Positions 1-5,797 of a stretch of DNA of 6,991 nucleotides are shown here, piece by piece. The translations under genes were made by a program, and so were the position numbers. Positions within the stretch are counted from its first letter, which is position 1; each line of letters opens with the position of its first letter. This DNA comes from Bacteroidales bacterium. GTDB taxonomy: Bacteria > Bacteroidota > Bacteroidia > Bacteroidales > ML635J-15. The DNA lies in the NCBI GenBank assembly GCA_007130555.1, contig SLSH01000324.1, forward strand, positions 1 through 6,991, in the 5' to 3' direction. The notes beneath the pieces were generated by a model that had not been told where the DNA came from, did no database searches, and saw only the letters and a program-made list of their open reading frames with translations.

Positions 1-65
1 GAGCACCCCCTTATACCTTATCCCCTATTATACCCTTAGTTAAAATAGAGATAGAGCCATAATTT

Positions 66-103
66 CTTTTAAAATATGTTTAATAGCATTTTAAGAGCTT
101 TTT
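66..103 (+). terminator. Putative Rho-independent terminator of an unseen upstream gene
   Basis: Positions 66-75 (CTTTTAAAAT) can pair with 88-97 (ATTTTAAGAG) to give a 10-bp stem with one G-U pair and a 12-nt loop, followed directly by a T-run at 99-103. This is the layout of an intrinsic terminator for transcription entering from the left on the + strand. The stem has only two G-C pairs, so it is weak, and AT-rich DNA forms such pairings by chance. No gene end can be identified with confidence in positions 1-62; all three forward frames stop by position 62. Confidence 0.35.
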
Positions 104-125
104 CGTAATCTTACCAAAATAAGTA

Positions 126-156
126 TTCGATATTAACATTAAAAAAATTATTTTTG
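126..156 (+). promoter_or_regulatory. Putative Bacteroidetes-type promoter of the cDPG-synthetase-like gene
   Basis: TATTTTTG at 149-156 matches the Bacteroidetes -7 consensus TAnnTTTG exactly. TTCG at 126-129 matches the -33 box TTTG at three of four positions, and the two boxes are 25 bp apart centre to centre, close to the expected spacing. Transcription would then start near 160, leaving a leader of about 33 nt before the ATG at 193. The -7 box sits inside the spacer of the inverted repeat at 133-174, so a protein bound to the arms could block it. Motif matching alone supports this call. Confidence 0.5.
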
Positions 157-174
157 TCAAAATTTTAATGTTAA
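133..174. repeat. Perfect 12-bp inverted repeat flanking the promoter -7 box
   Basis: TTAACATTAAAA at 133-144 is the exact reverse complement of TTTTAATGTTAA at 163-174, with an 18-bp spacer. The arm centres are 30 bp apart, close to three turns of DNA, so both half-sites would face the same side of the helix. The predicted -7 box (149-156) lies in the spacer. The arrangement fits an operator for a dimeric or tetrameric regulator. If transcription starts upstream of 133 it could instead be an RNA hairpin in the leader. Which of these applies cannot be settled from sequence. Confidence 0.6.
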
Positions 175-186
175 ATCTTTAAATCT
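171..186 (+). repeat. Tandem 8-bp repeat TTAAATCT x2 just before the start codon
   Basis: TTAAATCT occurs twice back to back (171-178 and 179-186), six bases before the ATG at 193. There is no Shine-Dalgarno sequence here, as is usual in Bacteroidetes, where A/T-rich leaders drive initiation. The second copy is part of TTTAAATCT (178-186), which recurs at the same distance from the aminotransferase start codon (4568-4576). It may be a translation-initiation or early-leader element, or simple AT-rich coincidence. Confidence 0.4.
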
Positions 187-192
187 AAAATT

Positions 193-1527
193 ATGGCTAA
201 GAAGAATGTACTTATTATTGGAGCTGCAGGAAGAGATTTCCACAACTTCAATATGTATTACAGAGGTAAGTCACAGTATAATGTTGTAGCTTTTACTGCT
301 GCTCAAATTCCGGATATCGATGGAAAAAAATATCCCGCCGAATTAGCAGGAGAACTTTATCCTGATGGAATTCCTATTTATAATGAGTCGGAGCTTCCAC
401 GTTTAATAAAAGAGTTAAATGTTGATGACTGTGTCTTTGCATATTCTGATATGCATTATGTGAATGTTATGAACATTTGTTCTATTGTTAATGCTGCTGG
501 CGCAAATTTTAAACTTTTAGGTTTGGAAGATACTATGTTAAAATCTACAAAACCTGTTATTGCTACCGGAGCTGTTAGAACTGGAGGAGGAAAAAGTGAA
601 GCTTCAAGAAGAATTATTGACTTATTACAAGAAAAAGGGTTAAAAGTTTGTGTAATTAGACATCCTATGCCTTATGGCGACTTAGTAAAACAAGCAGTAC
701 AACGCTTCGAAAAAGTTGAAGACCTTAAATTTCATCAGTGTACAATTGAAGAAATGGAAGAATATGAGCCACACGTAGTTCGAGGCAATATAATATATTC
801 AGGAATAGATTACGAAGAAATTCTTCGTCAAGCAGAAAAAGAAGATGCTGATATTATTCTTTGGGACGGAGGAAATAACGATTTCCCATTTATTAAGCCT
901 GATTTAATGTTTACGATAGTCGATCCTCAACGTGCAGGACACGAATTAACTTATTATCCGGGAGAAACTACTTTAAGAATTGCAGATGTTGTTGTGGTAA
1001 ATAAAATTGAAAGTTGTGACCTTTCAGACTTACAGTTGGTTCGTAAAAATATTTCAAAATTAAATCCAACTGCAACTGTAGTTGATGCTGTTTCGCCAGC
1101 TTTTGTTGATAAACCTGAATTAATTAAAGGTAAAAGAGTTTTAGTTATTGAAGAAGGACCTACTGTAACTCATGGTGAGATTGAATATAGCTATGGTAGT
1201 GTAACCGCTCAAAAATATGGAGCAATAGAGTTGGTTGACCCAAGGCCTTATGCCGTTGGTAAAATTAAGGAGACTTTTGAAGTTTATCCTGAATTAGGGA
1301 AAGTGCTTCCTTCGATGGGATATAGTGCTCAGCAAATTAAAGACTTAGAAACAACTATTGAAAATACTCCTTGTGACGTTGTTTTAATTGCGACCCCTAT
1401 TGATATTAATAGAATCATTAAAATTAATAAGCCATGTGTAAAAATTGGTTACGAACTTCAGGAAATAGGAACACCTGATTTAAAAGTTTTTTTGGATGAA
1501 TTTAGAAACAAGTACGTTAAAAAATAA
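193..1527 (+). CDS. Cyclic 2,3-diphosphoglycerate synthetase family P-loop protein (COG2403-like)
   Basis: This 444-residue protein resembles the COG2403 / cyclic 2,3-diphosphoglycerate synthetase family. The founding archaeal enzyme (cpgS of methanogens) uses ATP to close 2,3-diphosphoglycerate into the cyclic anhydride, a thermoadaptation solute. Visible features are an N-terminal Rossmann-like strand-turn with GAAGRDFHNFN (10-20), a variant P-loop GAVRTGGGKS (126-135), a hydrophobic strand ending in Asp, IILWDGGNNDFPF (221-233), that may act as Walker B, a GTPase-like VVVNKIES (267-274), and a glycine-rich VTHGEIEYSYG segment (325-335). The length is close to the family's usual 440-460, so it appears intact, cytosolic and free of signal or membrane segments. 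The ATG at 193 follows the A/T-rich leader and opens directly into the first beta strand. It seems to form its own transcription unit. Family membership is fairly secure. The substrate in a bacterium is not: a related kinase-like or GTPase reaction is possible. Confidence 0.8.
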   Translation: MAKKNVLIIGAAGRDFHNFNMYYRGKSQYNVVAFTAAQIPDIDGKKYPAELAGELYPDGIPIYNESELPRLIKELNVDDCVFAYSDMHYVNVMNICSIVNAAGANFKLLGLEDTMLKSTKPVIATGAVRTGGGKSEASRRIIDLLQEKGLKVCVIRHPMPYGDLVKQAVQRFEKVEDLKFHQCTIEEMEEYEPHVVRGNIIYSGIDYEEILRQAEKEDADIILWDGGNNDFPFIKPDLMFTIVDPQRAGHELTYYPGETTLRIADVVVVNKIESCDLSDLQLVRKNISKLNPTATVVDAVSPAFVDKPELIKGKRVLVIEEGPTVTHGEIEYSYGSVTAQKYGAIELVDPRPYAVGKIKETFEVYPELGKVLPSMGYSAQQIKDLETTIENTPCDVVLIATPIDINRIIKINKPCVKIGYELQEIGTPDLKVFLDEFRNKYVKK

Positions 1528-1560
1528 TACCGATTTAAAATATTTTCAACTCCTACACCT

Positions 1561-1598
1561 GCTTCAAAATATGGTTTTGATAAGCTACTTGTATTTTT
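1561..1598 (+). terminator. Putative terminator after the cDPG-synthetase-like gene
   Basis: Positions 1561-1569 (GCTTCAAAA) can pair with 1575-1579 (TTTTG) and 1582-1585 (AAGC), giving a 9-bp stem with a 2-nt bulge and a 5-nt loop. A T-rich run (1592-1598) follows about six bases later. It lies 34 bp after the stop codon at 1527, and the next gene has its own promoter, so termination here makes sense. The bulge and the gap before the T-run make the call tentative. Confidence 0.35.
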
Positions 1599-1609
1599 CC
1601 GGAAAAATA
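1592..1609. repeat. Perfect 18-bp palindrome TATTTTTCCGGAAAAATA upstream of purL
   Basis: TATTTTTCC (1592-1600) is followed immediately by its reverse complement GGAAAAATA (1601-1609), with no spacer. A two-fold site with a central CCGG is typical of a dimeric DNA-binding protein's operator. It lies 45 bp upstream of the putative purL -33 box and about 100 bp upstream of the purL start. As RNA it could only form a short 7-bp A-U stem with a CCGG loop. No known regulator is recognised; it could also be part of the transcription end of the preceding gene. Confidence 0.45.
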
Positions 1610-1654
1610 TTAAAACTATTGTTAATAAATATCTCATTATTTTAGATGAATATC

Positions 1655-1687
1655 TTTGTTAATACTTGGCAATTATATTTATATTTG
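1655..1687 (+). promoter_or_regulatory. purL: Putative Bacteroidetes-type promoter of purL
   Basis: TTTG at 1655-1658 and TATATTTG at 1680-1687 match the Bacteroidetes -33 (TTTG) and -7 (TAnnTTTG) boxes exactly, with centres 27 bp apart, which is close to the expected spacing. Transcription would begin near 1691, giving a leader of about 19 nt before the ATG at 1710. That is too short for a riboswitch, so control of purL would have to act on promoter DNA or elsewhere. The match is from sequence only but is the best in the window. Confidence 0.6.
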
Positions 1688-1709
1688 TTCTGTAAAAATA
1701 TAATATAAT

Positions 1710-3938
1710 ATGTCTGAAATAAAAGTAACTTTAGAAGTAGCAAAAGAACTGGGAATTATTCCCGAAGAATTTGAGATGATAAAAAAATATCTCGGCAGAG
1801 AACCAAATTTTACAGAGTTAAGTATTTATTCGGTTATGTGGAGTGAGCATGCCTCATATAAAAACTCAATAAAATGGTTAAAGACATTGCCCAGAGAAGG
1901 GGGATGTTTGCTTACCGAAGCCGGAGAAGAAAATGCAGGACTTGTTGATATTGGTAATAATCTTGCCTGTGCTTTTAAGATAGAGTCGCATAATCATCCT
2001 TCGGCGGTAGAGCCATATCAGGGAGCAGCCACAGGAGTGGGAGGTATCAACAGAGATATATTTACAATGGGAGCAAGACCTATTGCTCAATTAAATTCTT
2101 TGCGTTTTGGGAATATTGAAAATGACCGAACAAAATGGCTCTTAAAAGGAGTGGTAAAAGGAATCGGAGATTATGGCAATTCTTTCGGAGTTCCTGTTCT
2201 CGGAGGCGAAGTTTATTTTGATGAATCCTATAATGATAATATATTGGTAAACGCAATGTCTGTCGGAATAGTTGAAAAAGGAAAAACTATTTCTGCAATT
2301 GCCGAAGGAGAAGGAAATCCTATTTATATCGTCGGTTCATCAACAGGTAAAGACGGAATTCACGGAACTACATTTGCCTCGGCAGATTTAGATGAAAATT
2401 CTGCCGATGATATACCATCAATTCAGGTTGGAGACCCGTTCCAGGAAAAACTTCTGCTTGAAGCAACATTAGAGCTTGCAAATACTGATGCTATTGTTGG
2501 GATGCAGGATATGGGTGCAGCAGGGATTATTTGTTCAACATCCGAAATGTCGGCAAGAGGAAAATGCGGAATGAAAATAGACCTCAGCAAAGTTCCGCTT
2601 CGTCAGAAAAATATAGAAGCATGGGAAATTTTATTATCTGAATCACAAGAAAGAATGTTGGTATGCATCAAAAAAGGGAAAGAAAAAATTGTTAAGGATA
2701 TTTTTGATAAATGGGACTTAAATTGTCAGCAAATCGGAGAAGTAATAAACGATGATAAATTGTATTTTTATTACAATAATAAACTTGTTGCGGAAGTTCC
2801 TGCCGATAGTCTTGTTTTGGGCGGAGGTGCTCCTGTTTATGACAGAGAATTTTCAGAGCCTGCATATTATAAAGAGTTCAAAAAATTTAATCAGGATGAT
2901 ATTCCCGAGCCTGAAAATTTACGCGAAGTAGCAGATTTTTTAATTCAGTACCCGAATATTGCATCAAAAAAATGGATTTATGAGCAATATGATACAATGG
3001 TGCGTACAAATAATTTAACAACCAACCGTCCTGCTGATGCGGGAGTAATAAATATAAAAGGTACAAATACTGCTCTTGCGGTAACTACTGATTGTAACAG
3101 CAGATATGTAAAAGCAGATCCCGAAATAGGAGCAATGATTGCAGTTGCCGAAGCAGCAAGAAATGTTGCATGTACGGGAGCAAAACCGATTGCTATTACA
3201 AATTGCTTAAATTTCGGCTCACCGTTAAATCCCGAATCATACTGGCAATTTGTAAATGCAGTAAAAGGGATGGGAACTGCTTGCAGAGCTTTTGAAACTC
3301 CTGTTACAGGTGGAAATGTTTCGTTTTATAATCAAACAATAAAAAAGGGAAAACCTCTGCCTGTTAATCCTACGCCTACAATCGGTATGCTCGGAATTTT
3401 AAAAGACAAATCATACCAAACTTCAATGGCATTTCGAAAAAAAGGAGACATGATTTTTATGCTTGGCAGATGCTGTAATGATTTATCATCATCAGAGTAT
3501 TTGTTCTCTTATCATAATATTAAAAAATCTACTGCTCCGTTTTTTAATCTCGAACACGAAGTAAATCTTGTTAAAATTTTACAGGAACTTGCTAAACGAA
3601 ATATTGTAAGCTCAATGCATGATGTGTCGGAAGGAGGGATTTATATTACTCTTGTAGAGTCGGCTATACCAAATATGCTGGGATTTGATATTACAACAGC
3701 TGCCGAAGTCAGAAAAGACGCTTATTTGTTCGGAGAAGGACAAGGTAGAGTTGTTGTTTCGGTTAATTCGGAAAAAGAACATGATTTTATTGATTTTATG
3801 CTTGAAAAAAACTTTCCGTTTTCAACGGTAGGACATGTTACCAAAGGAGAATTAAGAGTTGATGATATTTCTTACGGATATATTGTGGATGTTAAAGAAA
3901 GATATGAAAATGCCATCGGAAAAATAATGGAAGAATAA
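1710..3938 (+). CDS. purL: Phosphoribosylformylglycinamidine synthase subunit PurL (small form)
   Basis: PurL catalyses the fourth step of de novo purine synthesis: FGAR + ATP + ammonia from glutamine to FGAM, in the cytosol. At 742 residues it is the small bacterial type, which works as a complex with PurQ (glutaminase) and PurS, unlike the fused form of roughly 1,200-1,300 residues. Motifs in order: MWSEHASYKNS (43-53), the hallmark ESHNHPSAVEPYQGAATGVGG (92-112), GDPFQEKLLLEA (241-252), QDMGAAG (266-272), then the second half with TTDCNSRYVKADPE (459-472), GGNVSFYN (534-541), MHDVSEGG (636-643) and FGEGQGRVVVSV (674-685). The two AIRS-synthetase-like halves are both complete. The common Cys of SEHCSY is Ala48 here; the conserved His is kept. 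The start at 1710 is 19 nt from the predicted transcription start and gives the family's usual N-terminus. No purS or purQ lies in the window, so partners must be encoded elsewhere. Confidence 0.96.
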   Translation: MSEIKVTLEVAKELGIIPEEFEMIKKYLGREPNFTELSIYSVMWSEHASYKNSIKWLKTLPREGGCLLTEAGEENAGLVDIGNNLACAFKIESHNHPSAVEPYQGAATGVGGINRDIFTMGARPIAQLNSLRFGNIENDRTKWLLKGVVKGIGDYGNSFGVPVLGGEVYFDESYNDNILVNAMSVGIVEKGKTISAIAEGEGNPIYIVGSSTGKDGIHGTTFASADLDENSADDIPSIQVGDPFQEKLLLEATLELANTDAIVGMQDMGAAGIICSTSEMSARGKCGMKIDLSKVPLRQKNIEAWEILLSESQERMLVCIKKGKEKIVKDIFDKWDLNCQQIGEVINDDKLYFYYNNKLVAEVPADSLVLGGGAPVYDREFSEPAYYKEFKKFNQDDIPEPENLREVADFLIQYPNIASKKWIYEQYDTMVRTNNLTTNRPADAGVINIKGTNTALAVTTDCNSRYVKADPEIGAMIAVAEAARNVACTGAKPIAITNCLNFGSPLNPESYWQFVNAVKGMGTACRAFETPVTGGNVSFYNQTIKKGKPLPVNPTPTIGMLGILKDKSYQTSMAFRKKGDMIFMLGRCCNDLSSSEYLFSYHNIKKSTAPFFNLEHEVNLVKILQELAKRNIVSSMHDVSEGGIYITLVESAIPNMLGFDITTAAEVRKDAYLFGEGQGRVVVSVNSEKEHDFIDFMLEKNFPFSTVGHVTKGELRVDDISYGYIVDVKERYENAIGKIMEE

Positions 3939-3952
3939 ACTTCAATTTATTC
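3919..3952 (-). terminator. Weak hairpin between convergent purL and DUF7935-like gene
   Basis: GAATAAA (3933-3939) and TTTATTC (3946-3952) form a perfect 7-bp stem with a 6-nt loop that overlaps the purL stop codon. Read on the minus strand, the hairpin is followed eight bases later by a run of five T (complement of 3920-3924), so it could end transcription of the minus-strand gene. On the plus strand no T-run follows it. The 29-bp gap between the two convergent stop codons contains no stronger candidate. Confidence 0.25.
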
Positions 3953-3967
3953 ATATCGGTATTATTC

Positions 3968-4483
3968 CTAAAATAACAGTCTCACCTCTTCTTTTAAAAT
4001 ATTGATAGCTTTCTGACTTGGAGTTTGCTCCATTTCAATCAGTTCTTCAAAAATCAGTTGGCTTAATTTCATTGCACTGTCATCAGGTTTAAGTTCATCT
4101 ACCAGCGTATTTATTATTTTAATGGTTTTTTCTTTCGCAATTTTTACTTCCTCCCATGCATCTATTGATAAATATAACTGTTGGGATAGATTATGCTCAA
4201 ACTCTGTACGGATAATAACAAGCATTTCCTTTTGTAACTGCTTAACAGTCATCTCCGGTGTCTGAAGACGCATTATTACACTATTAGGACTGATTCTTTC
4301 TAAAAAAAGCATAATCCTTTCATAAGCTTGTAACCTTAAGGGTGTTATCATTTTTTGGTTTTGCAGAACAATGTCTATACGACGATTATCTCTCTCCTTT
4401 TTAATCATGGCACGCAATGTATATACCGCTGTAAAAAAAACCACTAAAGAAGGTAAGGTAATTTTTAATATTTCTCCGACCAT
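3968..4483 (-). CDS. Small N-terminally anchored membrane protein, DUF7935-like, function unknown
   Basis: A 171-residue protein of unknown function that resembles a family of short proteins found in Bacteroidetes (I recall it as DUF7935). One hydrophobic segment at about residues 6-26 (LKITLPSLVVFFTAVYTLRAM), followed at once by a basic KKERDNRR patch (28-35), predicts a single membrane anchor with the rest in the cytoplasm. The soluble part is mostly amphipathic helix and includes the most family-like stretch, NQKMITPLRLQAYERIMLFLERISPNS (42-68), then a region rich in Glu, Gln and Leu to the end. No catalytic motif, cysteine pair or signal cleavage site is visible. The start is the ATG at 4483, next to an A/T-rich leader; its hydrophobic N-terminus fits the family. 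It converges on purL and diverges from the aminotransferase with 99 bp between starts. The context gives no clear clue to function. Confidence 0.75.
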   Translation of the reverse strand: MVGEILKITLPSLVVFFTAVYTLRAMIKKERDNRRIDIVLQNQKMITPLRLQAYERIMLFLERISPNSVIMRLQTPEMTVKQLQKEMLVIIRTEFEHNLSQQLYLSIDAWEEVKIAKEKTIKIINTLVDELKPDDSAMKLSQLIFEELIEMEQTPSQKAINILKEEVRLLF

Positions 4484-4521
4484 AATAATTATTTTTAAAT
4501 TTATGTTTAATAATATTTTAC

Positions 4522-4537
4522 AATATTATATAATATT
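4522..4537. repeat. 16-bp palindrome AATATTATATAATATT in the divergent spacer
   Basis: The sequence is its own reverse complement and sits near the middle of the 99-bp gap between the divergently transcribed DUF7935-like gene and the aminotransferase. It could be a shared operator. The whole spacer is nearly pure A/T, so a palindrome of this length made only of A and T is weak evidence. No other element is clear in the spacer apart from the poor promoter match at 4551-4558. Confidence 0.3.
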
Positions 4538-4550
4538 TTTATAAACTCAT

Positions 4551-4576
4551 TATATTAGCAAAAAATATTTAAATCT
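4551..4576 (+). promoter_or_regulatory. Possible -7 box and leader element of the aminotransferase gene
   Basis: TATATTAG (4551-4558) differs by one base from the Bacteroidetes -7 consensus TAnnTTTG, and would place the transcription start near 4565, about 18 nt before the ATG. No TTTG is found at the -33 distance, so the promoter call is weak. TTTAAATCT at 4568-4576 lies six bases before the start codon, exactly as TTTAAATCT does before the cDPG-synthetase-like gene (178-186). No Shine-Dalgarno sequence is present. Confidence 0.3.
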
Positions 4577-4582
4577 TATATT

Positions 4583-5776
4583 ATGAATAAAATATCCGAC
4601 AGAATTAATAATCTTGCCATTTCGGCAACTTTGGCGATGACACAAAAAAGCAGAGATTTGGCAGCTCAGGGCTTTGATGTTATTAATCTCAGCATAGGAG
4701 AACCGGATTTTAATACCCCCGAACATATTAAAAAAGCGGCTAAAGAAGCAATTGATAATAATATTACTTTTTATCCGCCTGTTCCGGGATTTCCTTCTTT
4801 ACTTAAAGTAATTTCCGAAAAATTTAAAAAAGAAAATAATCTGGATTTTTCTCCCGAACAAATAGTAGTTTCATCCGGAGCTAAACATTCAATAATAAAT
4901 GCTTTATTGTGCATTATAAATAAAGGAGATGAAGTTGTCGTTCCGGCACCTTACTGGGTAAGCTATGTAGATATGGTAAAACTTGCCGAAGGGGTTCCTG
5001 TTGTAATAAATTGCGAACTCTCAAATGATTTTAAAATGACTGCCGGACAATTAGAAAATGCAATTACGCCGAAAACAAAAGCATTATTATACAGCTCTCC
5101 GTCAAATCCTACCGGTGATTTGTATTCAAAAGAAGAACTGGAAGAACTTGCCGGTGTTTTAGCAAAATATCCCGATATAATTGTAATTTCTGATGAAATA
5201 TACGAGCATATAAATTTTTCAGGAAAACATCAGAGCATTGCACAATTTAAAGCTATGGAAAACAGAGTCGTTGTAATAAATGGCGTCTCAAAAGCTTATG
5301 CTATGACAGGCTGGAGAATAGGATATATGGGAGCACCAATTGAAATTGCAAAAGCTTGTACAAAATTACAAGGACAATTTACTTCGGGAGCTTGTACTAT
5401 TGCACAGATGGGAGCGGAGACCGCAATTAGTGCGGGAAGTGAAGTGTGTAAAGAAATGACAAAAGTTTTTGAAAAAAGATTGAAAATTGTTCTTGAACAT
5501 ATCAAAGATATTCCGGGATTTATTCCTAATTCCCCGCAGGGAGCTTTCTATGTTTTTCCCGATGTTTCGGACTATTTTGGTAAATCTGACGGAAAAACTC
5601 TTATAAATACTTCTGACGACCTGGCATTATATATTCTAAGTGAGGCAAAAGTTGCAACTGTTGCAGGAACTGCTTTCGGGTCGCCAGATTGTTTGAGAAT
5701 CTCGTATGCTACATCAGAAGATAATCTGAATGAAGCATTTGCCAGAATTAAAAAAGTTCTTGGAAAATTAAATTAA
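4583..5776 (+). CDS. PLP-dependent class I aminotransferase, aspartate aminotransferase-like (type Ib)
   Basis: A 397-residue fold-type I aminotransferase, full length for the family, most like the bacterial type Ib aspartate aminotransferases (often annotated aspC or aspB). These move the amino group between aspartate or glutamate and 2-oxo acids, using pyridoxal phosphate in the cytosol. Visible residues: N-terminal SATLAM (14-19) and NLSIGEPDF (35-43); SSGAKHS (97-103), whose Lys101 matches the lysine that helps type Ib enzymes accept acidic substrates; the stacking aromatic in APYW (Trp125); SNPTG (174-178, Asn175); SDEIYEH (203-209, Asp204 and Tyr207); the PLP Schiff-base lysine in GVSKAYAMTGWRIGY (Lys237, Arg245); and the carboxylate-binding Arg372 in CLRISYATS (370-378). 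The start at 4583 gives the usual short N-terminus. It is transcribed alone and converges on hisS with 21 bp between stops. Exact substrate range (aspartate, prephenate or other) cannot be read from the sequence. Confidence 0.92.
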   Translation: MNKISDRINNLAISATLAMTQKSRDLAAQGFDVINLSIGEPDFNTPEHIKKAAKEAIDNNITFYPPVPGFPSLLKVISEKFKKENNLDFSPEQIVVSSGAKHSIINALLCIINKGDEVVVPAPYWVSYVDMVKLAEGVPVVINCELSNDFKMTAGQLENAITPKTKALLYSSPSNPTGDLYSKEELEELAGVLAKYPDIIVISDEIYEHINFSGKHQSIAQFKAMENRVVVINGVSKAYAMTGWRIGYMGAPIEIAKACTKLQGQFTSGACTIAQMGAETAISAGSEVCKEMTKVFEKRLKIVLEHIKDIPGFIPNSPQGAFYVFPDVSDYFGKSDGKTLINTSDDLALYILSEAKVATVAGTAFGSPDCLRISYATSEDNLNEAFARIKKVLGKLN

Positions 5777-5786
5777 TGGAAAATTA
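5761..5786 (+). repeat. 10-bp direct repeat TGGAAAATTA across the aminotransferase stop codon
   Basis: TGGAAAATTA occurs at 5761-5770, inside the last codons, and again at 5777-5786, directly after the TAA stop (5774-5776). It may be a small duplication at the gene end. I see no hairpin with a T-run in the 21-bp gap before the hisS stop, so how the two convergent transcripts end is not apparent. Confidence 0.35.
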
Positions 5787-5797
5787 TAACGCAAAGT

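Noticed and set aside
1..62. C-terminal tail of an upstream protein in one of the forward frames
   Set aside because: All three forward frames are open only briefly (stops at 37-39, 41-43 and 60-62) and give proline-rich residues with no family signal, so none can be supported.
1537..1546. AAAATATTTT palindrome just after the first gene's stop
   Set aside because: Ten bases of pure A/T; expected by chance in sequence this AT-rich, and not placed like a terminator with a T-run.
1691..1709. Purine riboswitch ahead of purL
   Set aside because: The predicted leader is only about 19 nt, and the longer upstream spacer contains no three-way-junction pattern with the conserved loops of a purine or PRPP/ppGpp riboswitch.
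1878..2090. 70-residue minus-strand frame inside purL
   Set aside because: It lies wholly within the conserved N-terminal part of purL, has a composition typical of an antisense shadow (many Ser, Cys, Arg), and has no promoter or recognisable domain.
5296..5505. 69-residue minus-strand frame inside the aminotransferase
   Set aside because: It is antisense to the segment following the PLP lysine of a clearly real gene and shows no family features.
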